From positions 1,240,001 through 1,304,000 of the forward strand of contig OY970371.1 of assembly GCA_963718695.1 (NCBI GenBank): a stretch of 64,000 nucleotides of DNA, in the 5' to 3' direction. The stretch comes from Manganitrophus sp963718695 (GTDB taxonomy: Bacteria; Nitrospirota; Nitrospiria; SBBL01; Manganitrophaceae). Below, in pieces: positions 18,178 to 25,385 of the stretch (within the stretch, counting starts at the first letter, position 1; the number at the start of each line of letters is the position of its first letter). The notes below the pieces were generated by a model. It did no database searches. It had not been told where the DNA came from and saw nothing but the letters and a program-made list of their open reading frames with translations. The position numbers and the translations under genes are program-made.

Positions 18178-19170
18178 ATGAGCATTCTGGTGAATAAGAA
18201 CTCGCGGATCTTGGTGCAGGGGATCACAGGGAAGGAGGGCTCCTTCCACGCCTCGGCCTGCAAAGCCTATGGGACGAAGGTGGTCGCGGGGGTCACCCCG
18301 GGCAAGGGGGGGACCGATTTCGAGGGGATTCCGGTGTTCGATACGGTCGAAGCGGCGGTGGAGAAGACCGGCGCCGACGTGTCGCTGATCTTCGTTCCGC
18401 CCCCGTTCGCGGCCGATGCGATCATGGAGTCGGCGCAGGCCGGCGTTCCGTTGATCATCTGCATTACCGAAGGCATCCCGGTGCTGGACATGATGAAGGT
18501 AAAGCGGTTCCTCGCCGACAAGCCGGTCCGGTTAATCGGGCCGAACTGCCCCGGCGTGATCACGCCGGAAGAGGCGAAGATCGGGATCATGCCGCACTTC
18601 ATCCACAAGAAGGGGAATGTCGGCGTCGTCTCCCGAAGCGGGACCCTCACCTACGAGGCGGTCTGGCAATTAACACAGCGGGGCCTGGGGCAGTCGACCT
18701 GCGTCGGCATCGGCGGCGACCCGGTGAACGGGACCCACTTCGTCGATGTCCTCGGGATGTTCGAGAAGGACCGGCAGACCGAGGCGATCGTGATGATCGG
18801 AGAGATCGGCGGCGATGCCGAAGAGCGGGCGGCCGATTACATCAAGCGGAACGTGACCAAGCCGGTCGTCGCTTTCATCGCCGGAATCACCGCCCCTCCG
18901 GGACGGCGGATGGGCCATGCGGGCGCCATCATCGCCGGCGGCAAGGGGACGGCGGACGACAAGATGTCGGCCCTCGAAGCGGCCGGCGTCACGGTCGTGA
19001 AAAATCCGGCGCTGATCGGAGAGGCGATCGAGAAGCTGCTGAAGAAAAAAGGGAGCGCCCGGCGCCCTGCGGCGGCGGTGAAGAAGGCCAAAGCAAAGCC
19101 GAAGCTGAAGAGCGTGCCGAAGGCCAAGGCGAAGTCCAAATCCAAGCCGAAGGGCAAGGCAAAAAAATGA
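18178..19170 (+). CDS. sucD: Succinyl-CoA synthetase alpha subunit with lysine-rich C-terminal tail
   Basis: 330 aa. The ATG at 18178 follows GAGGAG; the in-frame TTG three bases earlier is less likely. The protein has the CoA-binding Rossmann domain (RILVQGITGKEGSFHA), PNCPGVITPEEAKIGIMP, SRSGTLTYEAVWQLT, the SucD signature GGDPVNGTHFVDVL and the phosphohistidine motif GRRMGHAGAII (His about 247). SucD normally ends near residue 290; here about 40 further residues are almost all Lys, Ala, Pro and Ser. The last 4 nt overlap nfi. Confidence 0.92.
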   Translation: MSILVNKNSRILVQGITGKEGSFHASACKAYGTKVVAGVTPGKGGTDFEGIPVFDTVEAAVEKTGADVSLIFVPPPFAADAIMESAQAGVPLIICITEGIPVLDMMKVKRFLADKPVRLIGPNCPGVITPEEAKIGIMPHFIHKKGNVGVVSRSGTLTYEAVWQLTQRGLGQSTCVGIGGDPVNGTHFVDVLGMFEKDRQTEAIVMIGEIGGDAEERAADYIKRNVTKPVVAFIAGITAPPGRRMGHAGAIIAGGKGTADDKMSALEAAGVTVVKNPALIGEAIEKLLKKKGSARRPAAAVKKAKAKPKLKSVPKAKAKSKSKPKGKAKK

Positions 19171-19856
19171 ACTTTCTCGATCTCCATCGCTGGGATGTGA
19201 CCCCCCTCGAAGCGATCGAGATCCAGAACCGGCTCCGCAGACAACTTATCTTAGATCAGGCCCCGGCGGTGATCCGAACGATCGCCGGGGTCGACGTTTC
19301 CAACGCGTTCGGGTCGAATCGGCTCTTCGCCGCCGTGGTCGTCCTCGATCTTCAACATCCGCAGCCGAAGGGATTCCCGATCCTGGAGGTCGCGACCGCT
19401 TCGCTGGAGGTCGACTTTCCGTATGTCCCCGGTCTTCTTTCCTTCCGAGAAATTCCCGTCGTTTTAAAAGCGTGGGAGAAACTGCAGATCCGCCCCGACT
19501 GTTTGATGGCCGACGGCCAGGGGATCGCCCACCCGCGGCGGATCGGCATCGCCTCCCATCTGGGGCTGCTCGTCGATCTTCCCTCCATCGGCTGCGGCAA
19601 GACGCGGCTGATCGGCACCCATCGCGAGCCGGGGCCGCGGCGGGGGGATGGGGCTCCCTTGATCGATCGCGGCGAAACGATCGGCGCGGTCCTCCGGACG
19701 CGCGACGGGGTGTCGCCGGTTTTTATTTCTCCCGGTCACCGGATGACGCTCGACCGGGCGGTGGAGATCGTTCTTTCCTCGCAAATCCGCTATCGTCTGC
19801 CGGAGCCGACACGGATGGCGCATCAGCTGGTGAATGAGGCGCGCCGGGCGGCGTAG
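19167..19856 (+). CDS. nfi: Endonuclease V
   Basis: 229 aa. Endonuclease V motifs are all present: AGVDVS (metal-binding Asp), FPYVPGLLSFREIP, DGQGIAHPRRIGIASHLG (second metal Asp), IGCGKTRLIG and FISPGHRMTLDRA. The enzyme nicks DNA near deoxyinosine and acts in repair of deaminated adenine. Overlap with sucD by ATGA indicates co-translation with the reverse TCA operon, probably fortuitous positional coupling. Confidence 0.92.
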   Translation: MNFLDLHRWDVTPLEAIEIQNRLRRQLILDQAPAVIRTIAGVDVSNAFGSNRLFAAVVVLDLQHPQPKGFPILEVATASLEVDFPYVPGLLSFREIPVVLKAWEKLQIRPDCLMADGQGIAHPRRIGIASHLGLLVDLPSIGCGKTRLIGTHREPGPRRGDGAPLIDRGETIGAVLRTRDGVSPVFISPGHRMTLDRAVEIVLSSQIRYRLPEPTRMAHQLVNEARRAA

Positions 19857-20080
19857 CGAACGTAAGCCGAATCACAGACGAAAAGATGGACACTCGAATG
19901 TAAGGACCCCCGGACCCGATCGTCGGAATATCGTGACGATCTTCATTTTATTCAGGCCGTTAGGAAACTTTTGACGGTTCGGGAGGGGGTGACGAGAAGA
20001 TTGACACTTCACCCCTCCGTCCAAAAAACACTTCCTCCTGATTGTAAGGAAAATCAGCGCTTCGTCCCCTGATCGGATGA

Positions 20081-20095
20081 TGGCACATCAGTTGC
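20081..20095 (+). promoter_or_regulatory. Sigma-54 (RpoN) promoter upstream of the PEP-CTERM gene
   Basis: TGGCAC-ATCAG-TTGC fits the -24/-12 consensus TGGCAC-N5-TTGC exactly, with the GG and GC pairs 12 nt apart. It lies about 230 nt upstream of the next plus-strand gene. PEP-CTERM genes in several lineages are known to be sigma-54 dependent through PrsK/PrsR. The rest of the 19857-20325 gap contains no other convincing feature. Confidence 0.7.
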
Positions 20096-20325
20096 CTTTA
20101 TTCTGAGCGTTACTCCATTACCGCATATCCGCAATATCCAAGTACACCCTAGAACCGTTCACCGCCTAGATCCTTCGTACACGGAAACGCATTTCCTCTC
20201 AGGGGGTTCATTCGCCGCCGCGTTGATGCTCTTCTCGGCTGAAGAACGGCTTCGACACCTCATTGAGACAATTTCAAATTGTCCCAAACAAATTCTAAGA
20301 AAAAACTGGAAAAGGGAGGGACCAA

Positions 20326-20568
20326 ATGAGAAAAATATTCTTTTTGTTGATGGTGCTCATGACCTTGGGGGGCGAGGTGGTTTCGAGCGTATCCGCTCAG
20401 AATAATCGCGCGGGTCAAAACAATCATCGCAATCGGAACGGAATCGTAAATGGCCACCAAAAAGACAATCGGCCGATAAAGCGTGTTCCGGAACCGGCCA
20501 CCATACTGCTGATCGGTTCGGGACTTCTCGGACTTGCCGCATGGAAAAAGTGGAACGGTGAGGAGTAA
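20326..20568 (+). CDS. Small PEP-CTERM secreted protein
   Basis: 80 aa. Residues 1-24 are a signal peptide (MRKIFF, hydrophobic core, SSVSAQ). The mature centre is very short and Asn/His/Arg-rich. The end is a canonical exosortase signal: VPEP at 54-57, then ATILLIGSGLLGLAA and a basic KKW cluster. Such proteins are exported, processed by exosortase (EpsH/XrtA) and linked to exopolysaccharide or biofilm matrix. No exosortase gene is in this window. The AAAAGGGAGGGACC ribosome site and the sigma-54 promoter upstream suggest regulated, strong expression. Confidence 0.85.
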   Translation: MRKIFFLLMVLMTLGGEVVSSVSAQNNRAGQNNHRNRNGIVNGHQKDNRPIKRVPEPATILLIGSGLLGLAAWKKWNGEE

Positions 20569-20635
20569 AGATAAACGACGCTCTTTTAGATCGCCTCTTC
20601 TGTTTTCAGGTGTAGGCGTGAAGGGTCGGGAAATC

Positions 20636-20678
20636 GGGGGACTCTGTGGTGAAAACGGGGTCCCCCTTTTCATTTTTT
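20636..20678 (+). terminator. Rho-independent terminator after the PEP-CTERM gene
   Basis: GGGGGAC (20636-20642) pairs with GTCCCCC (20660-20666), followed by TTTTCATTTTTT. It isolates the PEP-CTERM gene as a single-gene unit. Confidence 0.75.
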
Positions 20679-20826
20679 AGAGCGGTTTCCGAAAGAGGAT
20701 GAGGGTCTCCACTTCCCCGAACCCAAGGGCCGCGCTCCAGAAAGCCGGCGAGCGCGCCGTTCTCCTCGGCGACGAAGACCCCCAGCGGCGGCTTTGCGTG
20801 AAGCGCGGCGCGCCCCTCCGCATTTG
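20677..20826 (-). pseudogene. GNAT acetyltransferase remnant
   Basis: On the minus strand one frame reads PPLGVFVAEENGALAGF, a typical GNAT beta-strand pair, and a shifted frame then reads AFWSAALGFGEVETLILFRKPL-stop, the typical C-terminus of aminoglycoside-6'-acetyltransferase-like GNATs. The roughly 90-residue acetyl-CoA-binding middle is missing and the frame is shifted, so an internal deletion has destroyed the gene. No start codon is visible. Confidence 0.5.
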
Positions 20827-20879
20827 ACCGGCTATTTTGTGGGTTCGCGAAGGTTCACCCTGTGAGGCGCGCTCGGGCC

Positions 20880-21353
20880 TTACTTGTTCCGGCCCGCCTC
20901 GACGAATGCTGCGAGTTTGTCGATGGCCATCCGCCAGCCGAGTTCGTTGTCGGCCGGCGAGATGCCGGGCGGCAGGTTGTCATGGACGGCGAGCAGATCG
21001 GTGCCGCTTCCCGCATCGGTGAGTGTGAAGGTGACCGTCATCTCGCCGCGCATGGCGGCATCGGCCGTCTCGAACGCCATGATTTCGACCACCTGCGCAT
21101 TGGGTACGAGCTTTACGAAGCGGCCGTGGTAGGTGTCGGTGTGGGCGGTCGTCTTGCCGGTCCCGGTCGGCGCGTCATAGGTGAGCGAAATTCTAAATAA
21201 GCCGCCTTCGCGCACGTCGAATGTGTGCACGCGGCTGGTCATGCCGTCCGGCACCATCCATGTCGCGACCGCTCGCGCGTCGAGAAGCGCGCGATAGACG
21301 TTTGCGCGAGGCGCATTGAGATGGCGGCTGATGCGCGTAGAGGCGGTGGCCAT
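20880..21353 (-). CDS. SRPBCC / AHSA1-domain protein
   Basis: 157 aa from the ATG at 21353, which has GGGAGA about 8 nt upstream; an in-frame ATG at 21377 lacks one. The protein reads as an activator-of-Hsp90-homologue (AHSA1-like START/Bet v1) domain: SRHLNAPRANVYRALLD, WMVPDGMTS, FDVREGGLFRISLTY, YHGRFVKLVPN, and the final helix NELGWRMAIDKLAAFVE. This family binds hydrophobic ligands; bacterial members are often of unknown function. It lies in the accessory region, with no co-oriented close neighbour. Confidence 0.8.
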   Translation of the reverse strand: MATASTRISRHLNAPRANVYRALLDARAVATWMVPDGMTSRVHTFDVREGGLFRISLTYDAPTGTGKTTAHTDTYHGRFVKLVPNAQVVEIMAFETADAAMRGEMTVTFTLTDAGSGTDLLAVHDNLPPGISPADNELGWRMAIDKLAAFVEAGRNK

Positions 21354-21457
21354 CAGTGAATCTCCCACATCGGACATCGCTTTGGCCGGTGATCTCGAAC
21401 GGTTGCGTTACCGGTACCCGGTTGCGTCGGCCGGTTTACCGGGATCCTGAACCTCAA

Positions 21458-22033
21458 CTAAATATTACAGTCATGGTTAATGAATGCCTGGATCAATTCA
21501 CCGAGGTTTTTGTACTTTCTGTCATTCATGACCGGTTCAGTTTCTACAAGGTCCTGTTCTTTTCCAGACCGATATCGGGCGAGTGCTTTGCTGTAATACT
21601 GACACGATGTTTCTCTCTCATTTTTAATGCCGTAAACATGCCCGATCCCAAATAGGGATTTGGAAACACCCGTTGCATCTTTTTTATTTTCAAAGATCTC
21701 CTTCGCTTTATTGAAGTAGTCGATCGACTTTTGATATGTGCCGTCATAGGTCCCCAACTTTTCAAAAGTCGGTTTCCATTTGCCGTGATAGGAGGGGTGT
21801 TTATAGAGGTTGCCGTATGCGTGATATGCATCCGCAATTCCTGCCGCGTCATTTTTTTCTTCGAATACTTTTAAGGCATCGCTAATTAATGATTCCGCCA
21901 TCGCGGCGCGATCTTGAGCCATCATCGCATCCGCTTGATCCAGTTTCTGATAAGGATCGGAAGTGGCAGCCACCCCGATTCCGGCACAGCCGGATAATAG
22001 AAGAATAAAGACCATGGATAAAAAATTCATCAT
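21458..22033 (-). CDS. TPR-like lipoprotein of unknown function
   Basis: 191 aa from the ATG at 22033 (GGGGAAG immediately upstream; the adjacent ATG at 22030 is equally possible). A lipoprotein signal ends in ILLLSGCAG. The mature part is alpha-helical with tetratricopeptide-like repeats: ESLISDALKVFEEKNDAAGI-ADAYHAYGNLYKHP, YQKSIDYFNKAKEIFENKKD and SLFGIGHVYGIKNE-CQYYSKALARY. It is probably an inner-leaflet outer-membrane or periplasmic adaptor. Copy 1 of the portable promoter repeat lies just upstream. Lower GC than the operons around it suggests acquisition. Confidence 0.7.
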   Translation of the reverse strand: MMNFLSMVFILLLSGCAGIGVAATSDPYQKLDQADAMMAQDRAAMAESLISDALKVFEEKNDAAGIADAYHAYGNLYKHPSYHGKWKPTFEKLGTYDGTYQKSIDYFNKAKEIFENKKDATGVSKSLFGIGHVYGIKNERETSCQYYSKALARYRSGKEQDLVETEPVMNDRKYKNLGELIQAFINHDCNI

Positions 22034-22091
22034 CTTCCCCAGTGAGATCACATGTCGTAGAGGCTCTAAAAAGCAGTCTTTTCACGGCTGC

Positions 22092-22137
22092 TTTTTTAGG
22101 TATACGCCGAAGTTGATATGTTGTCAAACAGTTCATG
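22092..22137 (-). promoter_or_regulatory. Repeated promoter module, copy 1
   Basis: On the minus strand: TTGACA (22127-22122), 17-nt spacer ending TTCGGCG, TATACC (22104-22099), then an A-run. It is placed to drive the TPR lipoprotein. The flanking TTCATGGAAAG (plus strand) is shared with copy 3. Confidence 0.7.
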
Positions 22138-22223
22138 GAAAGATCAAATATGCTGTTTTTATGGGAACCGATATCAAGAATGAAGAGCAGGGAGAGATCA
22201 ATGTCGTTGGAATGAGGGTTCCG

Positions 22224-23056
22224 TCAATGAACTTTTAATGGGGTGGGCTTGCGGGGAGGGGGGTAGGCCTGGTCGAATGCTTCCAGGTCGCGGATCGTCA
22301 GATGGACATCGAGCGCTTCGCGGTTCTGTCGAACGTGCTCGATCTTGCTCGCCTTCGCGATGACGATCACCTCCTGCTTTTGAAGCAGCCAGGCGAGCGC
22401 CGCCTGTGCCGGGGTGATTCCGTGATGTGAGGCGATCTCCTTCAAGAGGGGATCGTCGAGCATGCGCCCTGCTCGATCGGGGAGTAGGCCATGATCGGAA
22501 TGTGGCGCTTCAGACACCAAGGGAGGAGCGCGGTCTCCACCTCGCGGTGAATAAGATTATAAAGCACCTGGTCGGTCGCAACCTCTTCGCCGTTCGGGAC
22601 GGTCACCAGCTCTTCCATATCGGGGAGATCGAAATTGCTGACCCCCCAGTCCCGAATCGCCCCGGCCTCTTTCAGCGCTTCGAAGGCTTCGACGGTTTCG
22701 GAAAGGGGATAGTCGCCTCTCCAATGAAGCAGGTAGAGATCGAGGTGATCGGTCCGCAAGCGTTTGAGGCTCCGCTCGCAGGCGGCGACGGTTCCAGACC
22801 GGCTGGCATTAAACGGATACACTTTGCTGACCAGATAGACCTCGTCGCGGCGTCCTTCGATCGCTTCCCCCACTACCTCTTCGGCGCCCCCTTCGCCGTA
22901 CATTTCCGCCGTGTCGATGAGGGTCAGGCCGAGATCGAGGCCGAAGCGAAGCGCGGCGATTTCTTCCTGCCGCCGTTCCGGCGTCTCGCCCATTCCCCAG
23001 GTCCCCTGGCCGAGCACGGGGACCGGTACTCCTGAAGGAAGCGTCACAGTTCTCAT
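22224..23056 (-). pseudogene. Aldo/keto reductase, interrupted by a single-base frameshift
   Basis: The frame starting at 23056 encodes a typical aldo/keto reductase N-terminal two thirds: GQGTWGMGE, LIDTAEMYGEGGAEEVVGEA (catalytic Asp and Tyr), VSKVYPFNAS (Lys), LDLYLLHWRG (His), WGVSNFD and IMAYSPIEQG. It then runs into a premature stop. The C-terminal RMLDDPLLKEIASHHG...AALAWLLQKQEVIVIAKASK...R continues in another frame to 22224. Adding one base at about 22467-22468 joins them as a 277-aa protein. The enzyme would be an NADPH-dependent reductase resembling 2,5-diketo-gluconate reductase types. Either a recent loss or a sequence error; both halves remain well conserved. Confidence 0.8.
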
Positions 23057-23399
23057 TGGGTTTCTCCTATCACACTATGAGATCTTGAAGTATTTATAGA
23101 TATTCTAAGGCGGTTGGGACGATTGGAGCAATACTTCGGGGAGATGATCCTCGTGTGATTGAGTGAGGGAGATTTTGTTTTCCGTGTTTGGAAGTATTTC
23201 CGCAGGTGACCCACAAATTATGGATTATACGATGATCGGCCTGGATCTCTCAATATGCCATAAATGCCCGCTAGATGCTGTCTTTATTTATGACTGATTT
23301 TTAGGTATACGCCGAAATTGGTATATGTCAAACATGCAGGATGCACATTTTTTAAGACTCCTTTAAATGAATAAGAACAGGAGGTCAGATCAGGCGGAT
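23057..23399. other. Intergenic region upstream of the aldo/keto reductase
   Basis: 343 nt. It contains copy 2 of the repeated promoter module (listed separately); the remaining AT-richer sequence shows no gene or RNA. Confidence 0.4.
23299..23337 (-). promoter_or_regulatory. Repeated promoter module, copy 2
   Basis: Minus strand: TTGACA (23331-23326), 16-nt spacer ending TTTCGGCG, TATACC (23309-23304), then an A-run. It lies 240 nt before the aldo/keto reductase start and just after a duplicated TfoX-gene tail. Confidence 0.65.
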
Positions 23400-23515
23400 T
23401 TATATTCGAGAGGTCTTCGGGCCACGTTTGTCGGCGGGGGCTGTTTTCGGTGGAAGGGTTTGAACGAAGCGGGCGGCGGATTCGACCCAACTCCGTAGAT
23501 TGTCTTCGCTGTCGA
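23394..23515 (-). repeat. 122-bp duplicate of the 3' end of the TfoX-like gene, copy A
   Basis: This segment matches 24281-24402 with only about three substitutions. It encodes the last about 35 residues of the TfoX-like protein, without the TfoX domain. In both places the copy is followed, in the minus direction, by the repeated promoter module, so tail and promoter appear to have been duplicated together. Confidence 0.85.
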
Positions 23516-23549
23516 CTCCCACCGTTCTGGCATCTTCGAGTGTACTCAT
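23400..23549 (-). CDS. Small 49-aa ORF made of a new N-terminus and the duplicated TfoX tail
   Basis: An ATG at 23549 opens a 49-codon frame: MSTLEDARTVGVDSED then NLRSWVESAARFVQTLPPK and the basic tail ending KTSRI. From residue about 14 it matches the end of the TfoX-like protein in the same frame. It lies 26 nt downstream of brnA. It may be an untranslated leftover of the duplication or a small accidental fusion protein; no ribosome site is obvious. Confidence 0.4.
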   Translation of the reverse strand: MSTLEDARTVGVDSEDNLRSWVESAARFVQTLPPKTAPADKRGPKTSRI

Positions 23550-23575
23550 GGTTACTGACCTATAACAATAAAAGT

Positions 23576-23836
23576 TCAGCGGCGTGTCGACTTTTCTCGT
23601 CGGCTGGAGCGCTTGGTCCGCCCGGAAGTCTTCTGTGCAACCTCCACCAGGGTGTGCAATGCTCTGTTGACTGCGGCGGAGTTCGGAAAGACCTCCGCAA
23701 TATCGTCGTCCAAGACAACTACATTGGAACTGGCTTTGACGCGATCGTAATACTTGCCGCGTTCAAGTTTCTTAAAGTCGGATCGCTTATATTCGGTTCG
23801 AAGCTCATCGTCAGGTGTTGACTTATCCTTCTTCAT
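23576..23836 (-). CDS. brnA: BrnA-type antitoxin
   Basis: 86 aa. The central stretch SDFKKLERGKYYDRVKASSNVVVLDDDIAEVFPNSAAVNRALHTLVEVA matches the BrnA family (DUF4415): a basic segment, a short strand (VVVLDDDIAEVFP) and a ribbon-helix-helix-like C-terminal helix. In known systems BrnA binds and neutralises BrnT and represses the operon. It overlaps brnT by 14 nt and follows it, the usual order. The Arg/Lys/Ser-rich end is longer than usual. Confidence 0.82.
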   Translation of the reverse strand: MKKDKSTPDDELRTEYKRSDFKKLERGKYYDRVKASSNVVVLDDDIAEVFPNSAAVNRALHTLVEVAQKTSGRTKRSSRREKSTRR

Positions 23837-24095
23837 AGATTCGCCTTTCCTGCTTGGTTGTTATACGAGCGCTAATAATTCGGATGGCATCGCCGCGCTC
23901 AGTGTGGGCTACAACTAAAAGCCGACCCGATGATGACACTCCGAAAGTAACCATTCGTTCTTCTCCCTCTGAGTGGTCAGGGTCAGCGCCTGTAACTGCC
24001 AGCGGATCATAAAACGAGGTGGAAGCTTCCTCGAATGTGACCCCATGTTTGCGAAGATTTTTTCGAGCTTTAATAGGGTCCCATTCGAAATGCAT
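23823..24095 (-). CDS. brnT: BrnT-type ribonuclease toxin
   Basis: 90 aa, a normal BrnT length (DUF497). The opening MHFEWDPIKARKNLRKHGVTFEEA, FYDPLAVTG, EERMVTFGVSSSGRLLVVAHTE and the late IRIISARITTKQERRIYEE are the family hallmarks; the conserved Arg, Lys and His residues of the RelE-like ribonuclease fold are present. It cleaves RNA when BrnA is lost. It is transcribed first, from a promoter that is probably copy 3 of the repeated module about 80 nt upstream. Confidence 0.85.
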   Translation of the reverse strand: MHFEWDPIKARKNLRKHGVTFEEASTSFYDPLAVTGADPDHSEGEERMVTFGVSSSGRLLVVAHTERGDAIRIISARITTKQERRIYEEG

Positions 24096-24171
24096 CGATC
24101 AAAAAACCCCTTCCTTGTTCCAGTCTAACATATTATAGATGTCTTCCAAATCCGGCTTTCCCTAGGGCCGG

Positions 24172-24225
24172 TTTTTAGGTATACGCCGAACGAGATAGGT
24201 TGTCAAACACCTTCATGGAAAGTGT
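24172..24225 (-). promoter_or_regulatory. Repeated promoter module, copy 3
   Basis: Minus strand: TTGACA (24206-24201), 17-nt spacer ending TTCGGCG, TATACC (24183-24178), then an A-run. It sits upstream of brnT and directly downstream of the TfoX-like gene tail. Confidence 0.7.
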
Positions 24226-24280
24226 AGAATTAACCGCTTTAACTATGTCTTTAAAAATTCAGAGCAAGGGACAGGTGAGG

Positions 24281-24402
24281 GCGGATTTATATTCGAGAGG
24301 TCTTCGGGCCACGTTTGTCGGCGGGGGCTGTTTTCGGTGGAAGGGTTTGAACGAAACGGGCGGCGGCTTCGACCCAACTCCGTAGATTGTGTTCGCTGTC
24401 GA
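24281..24402 (-). repeat. 122-bp TfoX-gene tail, copy B (resident copy)
   Basis: This is the intact gene's own 3' end and the partner of 23394-23515; differences are at about three positions. It is probably the source copy because it is joined to a full TfoX domain. Confidence 0.85.
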
Positions 24403-24658
24403 TTTCTTCTTTCTCCACCATCACCCAGCCGGACATTGCCCGGCCGGTGATATCAAACGGCTTCACATGTTTTTGATTCAAAGCGCGGTCGGCCTCCTCT
24501 TTTCCCAGCCGGAGAATCAAGAATTCTTTGTAGACTCCCACGCACATGTTTCCGTTCAGCAGAAATCCGACACCGCCGAACATCTCTTTTTGGGAAAAGC
24601 CTTTGCGGGTTTTGAGGAGGGGTTGGAGGCGGTCAGAGAGGGACTTATTATAAGGCAT
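24287..24658 (-). CDS. TfoX N-terminal-domain protein
   Basis: 123 aa from the ATG at 24658; upstream in-frame codons to 24763 look non-native. The protein begins MPYNKSLSDRLQPLL and contains KEMFGGVGFLLNGNMCVGVYKEFLILRLGKEEADRAL, the signature of the TfoX_N fold, then HVKPFDITGRAMSGWVMVE. TfoX/Sxy proteins regulate competence in gamma-proteobacteria, but stand-alone N-domain proteins in other phyla are of unknown function. The C-terminal tail (TLPPKTAPADKRGPK) is basic and is duplicated at 23394-23515. Confidence 0.8.
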   Translation of the reverse strand: MPYNKSLSDRLQPLLKTRKGFSQKEMFGGVGFLLNGNMCVGVYKEFLILRLGKEEADRALNQKHVKPFDITGRAMSGWVMVEKEEIDSEHNLRSWVEAAARFVQTLPPKTAPADKRGPKTSRI

Positions 24659-24701
24659 GGCGGCGCCGTTAATGCAATGACGGGTTGTGTTGTTTCGGAG
24701 T

Positions 24702-25055
24702 TTACCCCCGGATTCTAATTCGCTTCTCTTCAACGATCCAGAGATGTCCTTTGACCGGTTCACGAGAAAATACCTGCATCACATGCGTGAAGATGTCGAG
24801 AACATGCGGCTTGTCTTGCCGTTCCAGTCGCAGGACGATTATTCCGGAAAACTGGTCAGGAGGGTAAAGCCGAATATCGGCGAAGTCCGTATCCAATGTT
24901 ACTAAAGCACGTTCTTCTTGTTGACAAATACTTGCGATATTGGAATCGGCACTACCGCCAAGGTGTTGTTCCGATACCGTCCTCGCATCGTGGTCTTCTT
25001 CTCGGAGAAGGCCGGCGATTTCAATAGGAAGATTTTCGTCAACTTTGAATTTCAT
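24702..25055 (-). CDS. DUF5615 PIN-like toxin
   Basis: 117 aa. It starts MKFKVDENLPIEIAGLLREEDHDARTV and has ALVTLDTDFADIRLYPP and FSGIIVLRLERQDK, the PIN-like fold of DUF5615 with acidic residues at the expected metal positions (DEN; DTDF). Such proteins are predicted ribonuclease toxins, usually paired with a DUF433 antitoxin, which here lies 9 nt upstream. It is the downstream partner in the pair. Confidence 0.82.
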   Translation of the reverse strand: MKFKVDENLPIEIAGLLREEDHDARTVSEQHLGGSADSNIASICQQEERALVTLDTDFADIRLYPPDQFSGIIVLRLERQDKPHVLDIFTHVMQVFSREPVKGHLWIVEEKRIRIRG

Positions 25056-25064
25056 CAGGTCGTT

Positions 25065-25292
25065 CTATGCCGGCATGATGACAACCCGCTCTCGCGCGAG
25101 TTCGGCTGCGTATGCGATGGCGGCCTGCACGGCTTCGCGAGTGAGGGAAGGATAACTCTGTAAAATCTCATCTGCTGTGAGACCGGCGGCAAGATTATCA
25201 AGCACCACGGACACCATGATTCTTGTCCCCTTGATGCACGCCTTGCCATGGCAAATCTCCGGATCAACCGTTATATACTCTTTCCAGTTCAT
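25065..25292 (-). CDS. DUF433 antitoxin
   Basis: 75 aa. The full DUF433 pattern is visible: ITVDPEICHGKACIKGTRI (the PxxxxGxPxIxGTRI motif), VSVVLDNLAAGLTADEILQSYPSLTREAVQAAIAYA. DUF433 proteins are short winged-helix-like antitoxins paired with PIN-like toxins. Ribosome site GGAGG lies before the ATG. The two genes form a compact operon. Confidence 0.85.
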   Translation of the reverse strand: MNWKEYITVDPEICHGKACIKGTRIMVSVVLDNLAAGLTADEILQSYPSLTREAVQAAIAYAAELARERVVIMPA

Positions 25293-25385
25293 CTGAAAAA
25301 ACCTCCAAAGAATGAGGGACTAAGATATTCTATCACGGTTAACGGGTGTCGTGGACTTTAGTTCAACTTGACTCCTGATGGTGGC

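Noticed and set aside
22092..24402. The repeats with same-strand small genes could be integron cassettes with attC sites.
   Set aside because: No GTTRRRY/RYYYAAC core pair or imperfect attC palindrome is present and no integrase gene is seen; the repeats read clearly as promoters.
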